From positions 62,001-126,000 of the forward strand of contig NZ_JAAOIR010000001.1 of assembly GCF_011440375.1 (NCBI RefSeq): 64,000 nucleotides of DNA, read 5' to 3'. The notes under the pieces are model-generated. The model made no database searches. It was not told where the DNA came from and was given only the letters and a program-made list of their open reading frames with translations. This document shows, piece after piece, positions 42,804 to 52,328 of the stretch. The stretch comes from Halorubellus sp. JP-L1. Lineage in GTDB: Archaea; Halobacteriota; Halobacteria; Halobacteriales; Natrialbaceae. Positions within the stretch are counted from its first letter, which is position 1. Each line of letters starts with the position of its first letter. The position numbers and the translations under genes are program-made.

Positions 42804-42958
42804 ACACGACCGGTGGCCGAGACGCCACAAGAACCTACCGGGACCACGCGACGGTGCAAGCGTTGCCGGCGACGGGACCTGTACCGCCGAGGTCGACCGG
42901 GGACGGCGACGCGGGAGATTGACAAAGCCCTTACCGGCCGGGGGAGAGTGGGGGAACG

Positions 42959-45142
42959 ATGATCACTCGTCGGACCGACCGACGCGGCCCGCTCGCCGCT
43001 CTCCTCGCCATCGCCGTCGGCGGCACGCTCGCTCGCTTGCTCGCGCTCGACGCCCGCATCGCGCACTGGGGTGAGGCGCGACTCGGGTACGACGTCCTCC
43101 GGTACGCCGCGACCGGCGTCTACGAGTACCGGCCCGTCACGCACGGCCCGCTCCTCTACCACGTCGACCGCGTCCTCTTCGAGTTCGTGGGCGCGTCGGA
43201 CTTCGCCGCGCGCCTCCCGGTCGCGGTCGTCGGCGGCCTGCTCCCGCTGGCCGCCTGGCTCTACCGCGACCACCTCCGGGACCTGGAACTCGTCGCGCTC
43301 GGCGCGCTGCTCTCCGCGAGTCCCGTGCTCGTCTACTACTCGCGATTCCTCGGGAACGACGTCCTCGTCGCCGCGTTCGCGTTCACCGCGCTCGGGTTCT
43401 TGCTGCGGACGCGAACGACCGGCGACGCCCGGTACCTCTACGCCGCCAGCACCGTCGGCGCGCTCGCGTTCGCGTCGAAGGCCAACGCCCTCCTCTACGC
43501 CCTCCTCTGGATCGCGGCTGGACTCGTCGTCCTCGACCAGCGCGCGTTCGTCCGGGCGGTCGCAGGTCGCCCGATCTTCGACCACGAGCGCGGCGCCGCG
43601 CTCGTCGCGAAGGCTCGCGCATCCGGGACGCCCGAGATGGCCGTCGTCGCGCTGTTCAATCCCGTCTTCGTGCTCGCGTTCGGGCCGTTCTCGACTGTCG
43701 TCGTCGCCATCCTCGTTGCCGTCGTCGCCCTGCTCGCCGGGCTCGTCCTCCAGGACCACGGCCGCATCGTCGACCGGAACGCGGTCTGGCTGATCGGCGG
43801 CGTCGTCGCTGCGTACGTCGCCGCGTCGGGATTCCTCGGCGACCCGCTCGCGAGCGGCGGCCGGCAGGTCGCGTTCGCGCTCACGTGGCTCGCGGCCGCC
43901 GCCGGCATCGTCGGCGTCCTCGCGAGCGGCACGCCGACCGGCGCGCGGATCCGTCGCTGGCGGGGGCCGGCGACGCTCGCTGTCGCGTGGTTCCTCGTCC
44001 TGACGCTCGTCCTGTTCGCCCCCCGGAACCCCGACGGCCTCGGCCTCTGGAGTTCGCTCACCGCCCCGAGCACGCTCCCCGCGCTCGTCGAGGCCGGGCT
44101 GATCACGCCGCTGTCGGAGTACGGTCGCGTCTGGCTGTCGAGCAACGGCAACGACGCGCTCTCGTTCGCCGTCCCGCTCCTGCTGACGCTCGCGTTCGCC
44201 GCGGTAACGGTGACCGTCGCGGGCACGATCGGGTTCCTCGCGAACCGCTACGGGGACCGGGACGAGGTCGTCGAGTTCGCGCTCGTCTGGGCCGGCCTGT
44301 CGGTGCTCGTCTACCCCATCGCCGCGCTCGTGAACGCGCCCTGGCACGCCGTCCACGTCGTCGTCCCGCTCGCCGTCCCCGCGGCCGTCGCCGTCGCCGC
44401 CGTCGCCCGCCGCCTCTTCGCTGGCGTCCGCGACGCCGACCCGGCGGTCGCGGGCGTCGCCGTCCTCGTCCTCTGCGTCGCGTTCGGCGCTCCGCTCGCG
44501 GCCGCCGCCGGCACGTCGTACCTCCACCCGCAGAGCCAGGACAACCCGCTCGTCCAGTACGGCCAGCCCAGCGACGACTTCCGCGAGACGCTCGCCGCCA
44601 TCGACGCCGGCGCCGCGGCGAACGACGACGGCCCCGACGTCGTCTACTACGGCGAATACTTCCACGTCGAGAACCCCGAGCGCGCGGACCGCCTCCCCGT
44701 CGGCGACGTCTACGTGCAGAACGACGGCGGCGAGTACGAGATCGTCGAGGAGAACGAGGGCTGGTACAACCGACTCCCGCTCCCGTGGTACACCGAGTCC
44801 TTCGGTGCGACCACCGCGAGCGCGGACACCCGGGCCGGACTGGACGACCTCGCCGCGACCGACCCGCCCGTGGTCGTCGTCCGCTCGCAGCTCGCCGAGA
44901 ACGTCTCGACCGTCCTCGGCGGCGGCTACCGGCGGACGACGTTCAACCTCACCCAGCACAACGTCACCGTCACCGTCTTCCTCGACGACACCGCGACCCC
45001 GCCACGAGCCAGCCTCGCCGGCTCACCAGCCGCGACAGGATCGATCGTCCCGTTCGACTCGAAGATCTCGCGCTCCCCGACCACGCACGTCGAAGGCGAG
45101 CCAGCGTCGACCGTCGCGCGGAACTCGAGAAGGAAGCGTTAA
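42959..45142 (+). CDS. agl23: Agl23-type membrane protein (flippase activity-associated, GT39-like)
   Basis: A 727-residue membrane protein with about 12 N-terminal hydrophobic segments and a C-terminal soluble part of about 200 residues (from LHPQSQDNPLVQYGQPSDDF). The glycosyltransferase-like first loop (ARIAHWGEARLGYDVLRYAA, THGPLLYH) and overall size match the haloarchaeal family named for flippase activity-associated Agl23. A role in protein N-glycosylation or lipid-linked glycan handling is from family annotation; no assay is implied. A purine-rich stretch (GGGGGAGAGTGGGGGAA) precedes the ATG. Confidence 0.85.
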   Translation: MITRRTDRRGPLAALLAIAVGGTLARLLALDARIAHWGEARLGYDVLRYAATGVYEYRPVTHGPLLYHVDRVLFEFVGASDFAARLPVAVVGGLLPLAAWLYRDHLRDLELVALGALLSASPVLVYYSRFLGNDVLVAAFAFTALGFLLRTRTTGDARYLYAASTVGALAFASKANALLYALLWIAAGLVVLDQRAFVRAVAGRPIFDHERGAALVAKARASGTPEMAVVALFNPVFVLAFGPFSTVVVAILVAVVALLAGLVLQDHGRIVDRNAVWLIGGVVAAYVAASGFLGDPLASGGRQVAFALTWLAAAAGIVGVLASGTPTGARIRRWRGPATLAVAWFLVLTLVLFAPRNPDGLGLWSSLTAPSTLPALVEAGLITPLSEYGRVWLSSNGNDALSFAVPLLLTLAFAAVTVTVAGTIGFLANRYGDRDEVVEFALVWAGLSVLVYPIAALVNAPWHAVHVVVPLAVPAAVAVAAVARRLFAGVRDADPAVAGVAVLVLCVAFGAPLAAAAGTSYLHPQSQDNPLVQYGQPSDDFRETLAAIDAGAAANDDGPDVVYYGEYFHVENPERADRLPVGDVYVQNDGGEYEIVEENEGWYNRLPLPWYTESFGATTASADTRAGLDDLAATDPPVVVVRSQLAENVSTVLGGGYRRTTFNLTQHNVTVTVFLDDTATPPRASLAGSPAATGSIVPFDSKISRSPTTHVEGEPASTVARNSRRKR

Positions 45143-45169
45143 GCGGGGACCGGAAGAACCCCTCGCGTG

Positions 45170-46333
45170 ATGACGACGCTCTCGACTCCCGGCCCGACGC
45201 TCGGGGTCGTCGGTGGCGGCCAGCTCGGGCGGATGCTCGCCGAGGCCGCCGCGCCCCTCGGCGTCGACGTGATCGTGCTCGACCCGACACCGGACTGTCC
45301 AGCGGCGCCGCCGGCGGGCGACCAGATCGTCGCGGAGTTCGACGACGTCGACGCGATCCGCGAGCTCGCCGAGCGCGCGGACGTCCTGACGTTCGAGATC
45401 GAGCTCGCCGACCAGGCGGCCCTGGAGCGCATCGAGCGCGACACCGGCGTCCCGTGCCACCCGAAGCCGTCGACGCTCGACCTGATCCACGACAAGCTCG
45501 TCCAGAAGCGCGCGCTCGACGACGCCGGCATCCCCGTGCCGGCGTTCCGCGAAGTGGAGAGCCCGGACGAGGTCGCGGACGCGCTCGACGACCTCGGATC
45601 GCCCGCGATGCTGAAGGCCCGTACCGGCGGCTACGACGGCCGCGGGAACGTCCCCGTCGACCGCGACACCGACCACGCCGCCGCGCTCGCCGAGGTCGGC
45701 GGCGAGGGGAACGCGATGGTCGAGTCGTTGGTCGAGTACGAGCGCGAACTCTCCGTCATCGCCGTCAAGGGCGACGGCGAGACGGCGGCGTTCCCCGTCG
45801 GCGAGAACGTCCACCGCGAGCAGATCCTCCGCGAGACCGTCGTGCCGGCGCGAACCACGGACGCCGTCCGCGAGCGCGCTCGCGACGTCGCCGAGGACGT
45901 CCTCGACGTGATGGACGGCCGCGGCGTCTACGGCATCGAGCTGTTCGAGCACGCGGACGGCTCCATCTCCGTGAACGAGATCGCGCCCCGCCCGCACAAC
46001 TCAGGGCACTGGACGATCGAGGGCGCACACAGCAGTCAGTTCGCCCAGCACGCCCGCGCCGTCCTCGGCTGGCCGCTCGCCGCAACGGACCTGCGATGTC
46101 CGACCGCGATGGCGAACCTCCTCGGAGACGGCGAGCGCTCGCGGGACGCGTCCATCGAGAACGTCGACGACGTCCTCGCCGCGCCGGGCGCGCACCTCCA
46201 CTGGTACGGCAAGCGCGAGACTCGCCCGCTCCGGAAGATGGGCCACGTCACGTGCGTCCAGACCGACGACGAGAGCGGCGAGGACCTCCTCTCGACGGCG
46301 CGCGCACTCCGCGACGGCGTCGACTTCGCCTGA
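45170..46333 (+). CDS. purK: 5-(carboxyamino)imidazole ribonucleotide synthase
   Basis: An ATP-grasp enzyme that carboxylates AIR to N5-CAIR in purine synthesis. The 387-residue protein has the N-terminal TLGVVGGGQLGRMLAEAA, the ADVLTFEIE block, the ATP loop KARTGGYDGRGN and the metal site GIELFEHADGSISVNEIAPR. A GTG three bases earlier (45167) is an alternative start. It is 27 nt after the Agl23 gene and 89 nt before purE, with which it forms a two-step pathway. Confidence 0.95.
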   Translation: MTTLSTPGPTLGVVGGGQLGRMLAEAAAPLGVDVIVLDPTPDCPAAPPAGDQIVAEFDDVDAIRELAERADVLTFEIELADQAALERIERDTGVPCHPKPSTLDLIHDKLVQKRALDDAGIPVPAFREVESPDEVADALDDLGSPAMLKARTGGYDGRGNVPVDRDTDHAAALAEVGGEGNAMVESLVEYERELSVIAVKGDGETAAFPVGENVHREQILRETVVPARTTDAVRERARDVAEDVLDVMDGRGVYGIELFEHADGSISVNEIAPRPHNSGHWTIEGAHSSQFAQHARAVLGWPLAATDLRCPTAMANLLGDGERSRDASIENVDDVLAAPGAHLHWYGKRETRPLRKMGHVTCVQTDDESGEDLLSTARALRDGVDFA

Positions 46334-46350
46334 CCACTCGCCGACTTCGC

Positions 46351-46394
46351 CCGACAACTCGAACAGACGCAACCGACAACTCGAACAGACGCGA
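46351..46394. repeat. 22-bp tandem duplication in the purK-purE spacer
   Basis: Two consecutive 22-bp units starting CCGACAACTCGAACAGACGC at 46351 and 46373 differ by one base. They lie in the short spacer between purK and purE. There is no evident role beyond a recent slippage duplication. Confidence 0.6.
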
Positions 46395-46422
46395 CCGACC
46401 GCGCACGCGACACCACTACGCC

Positions 46423-47061
46423 ATGACAGACCGACTCCAGGACCTCATCGACGACCTCCACGCACAGGCCGACGCAGACACCGACCCACAGGACACGCCG
46501 GACGTCGGCATCGTCATGGGGTCGAACTCCGACCTAGACGTGATGATGGGCACCGACGACGACGCCGGCGCGTACGACGCGCTCGTCGACGAACTCGGGT
46601 TCGCCGAGCAGACCAACTACCACGACCCGCCAGAAGCGCGGTTCACGTTCGAGACGTTCGTCGTCTCCGCGCATCGCACGCCCGAACTCATGTACGCGTA
46701 CGCCGAGACGGCCGAGGCCCGCGGGGTCGACGTCGTCATCGCCGGCGCGGGCGGGAAGTCCGCGGACCTCCCGAACATGACCGCGAGCATCGCGTACCCG
46801 CTCCCCGTGATCGGCGTCCCCGTCCAGGAAAAGTCAGTCGACTCCGTCATCGGTATGCCCACCGGCGCCCCGCTCACCGCCGTCGACGCCGGGAAGTCGT
46901 TCAACGCCGCGCTCTCGGCCGCGATGATCCTCGCCCGCGACGACGACGACCTCCGCGACCGACTCGTCGACTACCACGAGGGCCTCAAGGGCGACGTCGC
47001 CGACGTCTCCCACGACCTCCACACGCTCGGCACGCCCGGATTCCGCGACCGCCACGACTGA
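46423..47061 (+). CDS. purE: N5-carboxyaminoimidazole ribonucleotide mutase
   Basis: It converts N5-CAIR to CAIR, the step after PurK. The 212-residue protein has VGIVMGSNSDLDVM, the FVVSAHRTPELMYAYA block, IIAGAGGKSADLPNMTA-like stretch and PVIGVPVQ with VGMPTGAPLT-like end. It is longer than bacterial PurE by about 40 residues, partly from an acidic N-terminal extension and an insert after VMMGTDDDAG. This fits haloarchaeal members. It follows purK by 89 nt. Confidence 0.95.
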   Translation: MTDRLQDLIDDLHAQADADTDPQDTPDVGIVMGSNSDLDVMMGTDDDAGAYDALVDELGFAEQTNYHDPPEARFTFETFVVSAHRTPELMYAYAETAEARGVDVVIAGAGGKSADLPNMTASIAYPLPVIGVPVQEKSVDSVIGMPTGAPLTAVDAGKSFNAALSAAMILARDDDDLRDRLVDYHEGLKGDVADVSHDLHTLGTPGFRDRHD

Positions 47062-47157
47062 CCCCGTCGCGGGGACGCTCGCCCGGGAACGTCTCGTCCG
47101 TCGAACAAAACGGTCTTTCAGCGAACCATCAAGTGACTGCGCCGAGCAGCGCCGTCC

Positions 47158-48174
47158 ATGTCGACAGACACCATGCGGGCGGCCGTGGTTCCCGACTCCG
47201 ACGGTGGACTCGAGATCAGAGAGCGCCCCGTACCGGACCCCGGGCCCGGGGAAGTGCGGGTTCGCGTCGAGGCCTGTGGCGTCTGCGGCGGCGACGACGT
47301 CGTCGTCGACGGAACCCCCGGCGTCGACTACCCGCGCGTCCCCGGTCACGAACTCGTCGGCGTCGTCGACGCCGTCGGGCGCGACGTCACGGACTGGCGC
47401 GTCGACGACCGCGTCGGCGTCGGCTGGCACGGCGGCCACTGCTTCGCGTGCGAGGCGTGCCGGCACGGCGAGTTCCTGCACTGCGATGAGAAACCGATCA
47501 CGGGCGTCCACCGCGACGGCGGGTACGCCGAGTACGCACTCGCTCGAACGGAAGCCCTCGCCGCCGTCCCCGACGCCCTCGAGGCCGTCGACGCAGCACC
47601 CCTCCTCTGTGCGGGCCTCACGACGTTCAACGCCCTCCGCCACGCCGACGTCGGCGCCGGTGACCTCGTCGCCGTCCTCGGCGTCGGCGGGCTCGGCCAC
47701 CTCGCCGTCCAGTACGCGCACGAAGCCGGGTTCCGGACCGTCGCGGTCTCGCGCGGCGACGCCAAGCACGCCGCCGCGCGCGACCTCGGCGCCGACCACT
47801 ACGTCGACGCCCACGCGACCGACCCCGGCGAGGAACTCCAGGCGCTCGGCGGCGCCGACCTCGTCCTCTCGACCGCCCCAGTCGCCGACGCCGTCGCCCC
47901 CGTCGTCGACGGCCTCGCCGCCGGCGGCGACCTCTGCAACGTCGGCGTCCCCGACGACCCCGTCCCCGTCGACGTCGGCCGCCTCGTCGACGCCCGCGCG
48001 AGCGTCTCCGGCTGGGCCTCCGGGACACCCATCGACGCCGAGGAGACGCTCGCGTTCAGCGAGCGGCGCGCCGTCCGTCCGCGCGTCGAGACGTACGACC
48101 TCGAGGACGCCCCCACCGCCTACCGCCGCATGACCGACGGCGACGTCCGTTTCCGCGCGGTCCTCACCCCCTGA
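47158..48174 (+). CDS. zinc-dependent alcohol dehydrogenase family protein
   Basis: A 338-residue medium-chain dehydrogenase. The N-terminal catalytic domain has ACGVCGGDDVVV with a metal Cys, PGHELVGVVDAVG, and a structural-zinc cysteine set in GHCFACEACRHGEFLHC. The cofactor domain begins at LVAVLGVGGLGHLAVQYAHE. It oxidises an alcohol or reduces an aldehyde with NAD(P)H; the substrate is unknown. The catalytic-domain Cys to downstream His spacing matches the family. A second in-frame ATG 12 nt later is also possible. Monocistronic by context. Confidence 0.9.
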   Translation: MSTDTMRAAVVPDSDGGLEIRERPVPDPGPGEVRVRVEACGVCGGDDVVVDGTPGVDYPRVPGHELVGVVDAVGRDVTDWRVDDRVGVGWHGGHCFACEACRHGEFLHCDEKPITGVHRDGGYAEYALARTEALAAVPDALEAVDAAPLLCAGLTTFNALRHADVGAGDLVAVLGVGGLGHLAVQYAHEAGFRTVAVSRGDAKHAAARDLGADHYVDAHATDPGEELQALGGADLVLSTAPVADAVAPVVDGLAAGGDLCNVGVPDDPVPVDVGRLVDARASVSGWASGTPIDAEETLAFSERRAVRPRVETYDLEDAPTAYRRMTDGDVRFRAVLTP

Positions 48175-48469
48175 GCCGGCGTCAGCGTCCACCGGTGCCA
48201 CCATACCCGCCTACCAGCCTCCCCGTCTGCTATGCTACCTCCCTGGCAGCCTCCCCGCCGGCCAGCCTCCCGATCGACCACCGACGTGGTAACTCCGGTC
48301 TCCCCCGCGTGCGCACGAGCACCCGAATGAAACAAACCCCACGCATCGAAGGACGGTACGGGGATTCTCGCTTCTTCCCGTCCGAAACCCCTCCCAGCCG
48401 CCGAAAACCCCAAGAATCAACCCTTATATGGGTGCGCTTCAAACCCGCAGATGATACGGAGTATACGGT
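48175..48469. other. spacer between the dehydrogenase and nuo genes, with nuo promoter
   Basis: The first half is CT-rich on the plus strand, with repeated CAGCCTCCC motifs (about 48206-48271), and contains no convincing gene. The second half holds the TATA element TTATAT (48424-48429, in CCCTTATATGGG) of the nuo operon and a GGAG at 48458-48461 positioned as a ribosome binding site before the nuoA ATG. Confidence 0.5.
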
Positions 48470-48868
48470 ATGAATCCATGGATAGCAGTCGGGGCGCTCG
48501 CGACCGTGGCGGTACTGATACCAGTCGGGATGATGCTGGTATCGTGGCTGCTGCGCCCGAGCGTTCCAGAAGACAGTAAACGCACCACGTACGAGAGCGG
48601 CGAGGTCCCCACCGGCGGGACTCGAATCCGCTTCAACATCCAGTACTACATGGTCGCGCTCCTGTTCGTCGTCTTCGACATCGAGACCGTCCTCATCTTC
48701 CCTTGGACGGTCATCTACAGATCTGCTCTCGAAGGCGGCGAGGGGATCGTGGCCGTGCTGGCGCCGATGCTCCTGTTCATCGGCATCCTCGTGGTACCGC
48801 TCGCCTGGGCGTGGAAGGAAGGCGTCGTCCAGTGGGCACGCGGCCCGCAAGCGAGCGAGACACAGTAA
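48470..48868 (+). CDS. nuoA: NADH dehydrogenase-like complex subunit A
   Basis: A 132-residue membrane subunit of the complex I module, with three hydrophobic segments. Characteristic is the loop YESGEVPTGGTRIRFNIQYY and the following MVALLFVVFDIETVLIFPW, which are conserved in NuoA and form part of the quinone-site membrane loop. It is the first gene of an operon of eleven, preceded by a TATA box and a GGAG. The next gene follows after 12 nt. Confidence 0.96.
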   Translation: MNPWIAVGALATVAVLIPVGMMLVSWLLRPSVPEDSKRTTYESGEVPTGGTRIRFNIQYYMVALLFVVFDIETVLIFPWTVIYRSALEGGEGIVAVLAPMLLFIGILVVPLAWAWKEGVVQWARGPQASETQ

Positions 48869-48880
48869 CCCCGTCAAACA

Positions 48881-49582
48881 ATGAGTTCCGACAACACCAC
48901 GGACGGCGGCAGTACAGACGCACTGACGAAGACCCGCGAAGCGCGGATGGGCGAGGGACTCGACGACCGCTTCAACTCGAAGCTACGGGAAGCGTTCGGC
49001 GCATCCCCGTTCATCCTCACCAAGTTCGACAAGTTCATGAACTGGGTCCGGGGGTCCTCGATGTTCATGCTGCAGTTCGGTATCGCGTGCTGCAGCATCG
49101 AGATGATTCACACGTACGCGATCAAGCACGACCTCGACCGGTTCGGCGCGGGCATCCCGCGTGCGAGCCCGCGACAGGCCGACGTCATCATCGTGCCGGG
49201 AACGATCGTGTCGAAGTTCGCGCCGCGGATGAAGCGCGTGTACGACCAGATGCCGGAACCGAAGTTCGTCGTCGGCATGGGGTCGTGTACGATCTCCGGC
49301 GGCCCGTTCCAGGAGGGCTACAACGTCGTGAAGGGCGCCGAGGAGGTCATTCCCGTGGACATCCACGTCCCCGGGTGTCCGCCGCGGCCGGAAGCGCTCA
49401 TCTACGGCGTCGCGAAACTCCAGGAGCGCGTCGCGAACGGCGAGTCCACGCCCGTCACCGTCAAGCCCTACGAACTCGAGCAGTTCGGGGACATGGACGA
49501 CGACGAGGTCATCGACGAACTCGCCGACCAGATCGACGAAGACACGCTCGCGATGCGGTACAACTGGGCTGATTCGCCATGA
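48881..49582 (+). CDS. nuoB: NADH dehydrogenase-like complex subunit B
   Basis: A 233-residue subunit that holds the N2 iron-sulfur cluster next to the quinone site. The four cluster cysteines are visible as the pair Cys70-Cys71 in FGIACCSIEM, Cys in VGMGSCTISGGPF and Cys in HVPGCPPRPEAL. It has a haloarchaeal acidic N-terminal extension of about 30 residues and an Asp/Glu-rich end. Its stop overlaps the nuoCD start by 4 nt (ATGA). Confidence 0.97.
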   Translation: MSSDNTTDGGSTDALTKTREARMGEGLDDRFNSKLREAFGASPFILTKFDKFMNWVRGSSMFMLQFGIACCSIEMIHTYAIKHDLDRFGAGIPRASPRQADVIIVPGTIVSKFAPRMKRVYDQMPEPKFVVGMGSCTISGGPFQEGYNVVKGAEEVIPVDIHVPGCPPRPEALIYGVAKLQERVANGESTPVTVKPYELEQFGDMDDDEVIDELADQIDEDTLAMRYNWADSP

Positions 49583-51249
49583 GTCTCGAGAAACCGCGCG
49601 ACACCGCACTCGACGCGGCGGGCGACGTCGACGAGCAGGCGATCCTCGACCTGCTCGGGGATCGCGTCCTCGACACCGAGGAGCACCTCAACGCTGCCGT
49701 CGCGGTCGTCGTCCGACCGGACGCCGTCGAGGAGACGCTGCTCGCGCTCCGCGACGAAGCCGGGTTCGACCACTGTTCGCTCGTCACCGCCCAGGAGTAC
49801 GAGGACCGCTACGAGTCCATCTACCACCTCAAGCAGTACGACGACCCGACGAACGAGGTCAGCGTCGTCGTGCCAGCGACGAAGGACGACCCCGTCAGCG
49901 AGTCCGGGAACGCCGCGTACCGGACCTGCGACTGGCACGAGCGCGAAGCGTACGACCTGGTGGGGATCGAGTACGAGAACCACCCGGACCTCAAGCGCAT
50001 CCTGATGCCGGAGAACTGGCAGGGCCACCCGCTGTCGATGGACTACGACCAGGATCGCCCGCAGGTCGTCACGCTCGGCGAGCACGACAACCCGCTGAAG
50101 GACGACCACCGGGACGAGAACAGCGACACGATGTTCCTCAACATCGGCCCGCACCACCCGGCGACGCACGGCGTCCTCCACGTGAAGACCGTCCTCGACG
50201 GGGAGACGGTCGCGGACGTCGAGTCCGACATCGGGTACCTGCACCGGTGCGAGGAACAGATGGCTCAGTCCGGGACGTACCGGCACCAGATCATGCCGTA
50301 CCCGGACCGCTGGGACTACGTCTCCGCGGGCCTGCTCAACGAGTACGCGTACGCTCGCGCCGCCGAGGACCTCGCGGACATCGAGGTCCCCGAGTACGCG
50401 CAAGTCATCCGGACGATGGGCGCGGAACTCTGCCGGATCGCCGCGCACATGCTCGCGGTCGGGACGTTCGCACTGGACGTGTACGGCGACTTCACCGCCA
50501 TCTTCCAGTACGCGTTCCGCGACCGCGAAGTCGTGCAGAACATCCTCGAGGACCTCACCGGCCAGCGGTTGATGTTCAACTACTTCCGGCTCGGTGGCGT
50601 CGCGTGGGACCTGCCCGAGCCCCGCGACGAGTTCTTCGAGAAGACGCGGGACTTCCTCGACGAACTCCCGGGGAAGCTCGAGGAGTACCACGACCTCATC
50701 ACGGGCAACGAGATCTTCCAGCTGCGGTGCGTCGACACGGGCATCCTCGAGCCGGAGGTCGCGAAGTCCTACGGCGCGACCGGGCCCGTGGCGCGAGCGT
50801 CGGGCGTCGACTACGACCTCCGGCGGGACGACCCCTACGGCTACTACGACGAACTCGACTGGGACGTCATCACGGAGGACGGGAAGGACAACTACGCGCG
50901 CGTCCTCACGCGGCTTCAGGAGGTCGAGGAGTCCGCGAAGATCATCCAGCAGTGCGTGGACCTCCTCGAGGAGTGGCCCGAGGACGAGCGCACCATCCAG
51001 TCGAACGTTCCCCGGACGTTGAAGCCGGAGAACGACACGGAGACGTACCGTGCGGTCGAAGCCGCGAAGGGCGAACTCGGGATCTACATGCGGGCCGATG
51101 GGACGGACAAGCCCGCGCGCTTCAAGATCCGGAGCCCGTGCTTCTCGAACCTGCAGACGCTCCCGGAGATGGCCCAGGGCGAGTACGTCCCTGACCTCAT
51201 CGCGAGCCTCGGCAGCCTCGACATCGTGCTCGGGGAGGTGGATCGCTGA
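49579..51249 (+). CDS. nuoCD: NADH dehydrogenase-like complex fused subunits C and D
   Basis: A 556-residue fusion. The NuoC part covers about residues 1-160 (HCSLVTAQEYEDRY, CDWHEREAYDLVGIEYENHP) and leads into the NuoD part with IGPHHPATHGVLH, CEEQMAQSGTYRH, GAELCRIAAHMLAVGTFALD and a GEVDR end. The D domain is hydrogenase-derived and has lost the metal cysteines, as in all complex I, and binds quinone with NuoB. Its stop shares one base with the nuoH start. Confidence 0.96.
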   Translation: MSLEKPRDTALDAAGDVDEQAILDLLGDRVLDTEEHLNAAVAVVVRPDAVEETLLALRDEAGFDHCSLVTAQEYEDRYESIYHLKQYDDPTNEVSVVVPATKDDPVSESGNAAYRTCDWHEREAYDLVGIEYENHPDLKRILMPENWQGHPLSMDYDQDRPQVVTLGEHDNPLKDDHRDENSDTMFLNIGPHHPATHGVLHVKTVLDGETVADVESDIGYLHRCEEQMAQSGTYRHQIMPYPDRWDYVSAGLLNEYAYARAAEDLADIEVPEYAQVIRTMGAELCRIAAHMLAVGTFALDVYGDFTAIFQYAFRDREVVQNILEDLTGQRLMFNYFRLGGVAWDLPEPRDEFFEKTRDFLDELPGKLEEYHDLITGNEIFQLRCVDTGILEPEVAKSYGATGPVARASGVDYDLRRDDPYGYYDELDWDVITEDGKDNYARVLTRLQEVEESAKIIQQCVDLLEEWPEDERTIQSNVPRTLKPENDTETYRAVEAAKGELGIYMRADGTDKPARFKIRSPCFSNLQTLPEMAQGEYVPDLIASLGSLDIVLGEVDR

Positions 51250-52328
51250 TGGCCGAACAGACCCTGCCGGAGTTCATCGCCGACGTCACCGGTCTCGGCG
51301 AGTTCGGTGTCGCCGGCGAGTTCCTCGCGGCGTTCCTCGGTGCGTTCCTCGTCGGGAACATCTTGCTCGCGTACACGGGCGTGGCAGGGCCGTGGGCGAA
51401 GCGGAAGATCACGGCCGCGTTCACCGACCGGTACGCCGTGAACCGCATCGGTCCGTTCGGGTTGCTCATCATCGTCGCGGACGCCGTGCGGCTGCTCTCG
51501 AAGGAACTCATCATTCCCGAAGAGGTCGACCGGCCCGCGTTCGACCTGGCGCCGATCGTGCTCGCCGGGAGTGCGATGCTCGGGTTCGCGTTCATCCCGA
51601 TGGGATCGATCTTCGGGGTCAACATGCAGCTCGCGGACCCCGAGGCGGGACTGGCGTGGGTGTTCGCGATCGCGTCGATCGCGACGCTCGGATTGGCGAT
51701 GGCGGGGTACGCGAGCTCGAACAAGTACTCGTTCATGGGGATGCTGCGTGCGATCGCGCAGAACATCGCGTACGAGATCCCGCTCGTGCTGACCGCCGCG
51801 TCGGTCGTCATCTTCGCGGGGTCGCTCCAGACGAGCGAGATCGTCGCCGCGCAGACGATCGGTGGCGGCACCGAGCCGCTGTTCGCGATCGGCGGGCTCG
51901 AGATCCCGCCGTGGTTCGCGTTCGTGAACCCGTTCGCGTTCGTGCTGTTCATGATCGCGAACCTCGCGGAAGTCGGTCGGAATCCCTTCGACATCCCGGA
52001 GGCACCGACCGAGATCGTCGCCGGGTACCAGACGGAGTACTCGTCGGTGTACTTCGTCCTCATGTACCTCGGTGAGTTCCTCCACATCTTCCTCGGGGGC
52101 GCCATCGCCGCGACCGTCTTCCTCGGCGGTCCCGCCGGTCCGGTCCTCCCCGGGTTCGTGTGGTTCACGATCAAGATCTGGGCGGTGTTCCTGTTCACGC
52201 AGTGGGCTCGCTCCGCGGTGCCGCGCGTCCGCATCGACCAGCTCATCAACATCGGCTGGAAGGGCATGCTCGAGCTGTCCTTCGTGAACCTGATCCTGAC
52301 GGCAGTGCTCGTCGGGGTGATAGTATGA
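51249..52328 (+). CDS. nuoH: NADH dehydrogenase-like complex subunit H
   Basis: A 359-residue membrane subunit with about eight hydrophobic segments. The quinone-chamber motifs are visible: AYTGVAGPWAKRK, TDRYAVNRIGPFGLLIIVAD, SIATLGLAMAGYASSNKYSF, AEVGRNPFDIPEAPTEIVAG and the C-terminal QWARSAVPRVRIDQL. It links the hydrophilic arm to the proton-pumping arm. It overlaps nuoCD by 1 nt and nuoI by 4 nt. Confidence 0.97.
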   Translation: MAEQTLPEFIADVTGLGEFGVAGEFLAAFLGAFLVGNILLAYTGVAGPWAKRKITAAFTDRYAVNRIGPFGLLIIVADAVRLLSKELIIPEEVDRPAFDLAPIVLAGSAMLGFAFIPMGSIFGVNMQLADPEAGLAWVFAIASIATLGLAMAGYASSNKYSFMGMLRAIAQNIAYEIPLVLTAASVVIFAGSLQTSEIVAAQTIGGGTEPLFAIGGLEIPPWFAFVNPFAFVLFMIANLAEVGRNPFDIPEAPTEIVAGYQTEYSSVYFVLMYLGEFLHIFLGGAIAATVFLGGPAGPVLPGFVWFTIKIWAVFLFTQWARSAVPRVRIDQLINIGWKGMLELSFVNLILTAVLVGVIV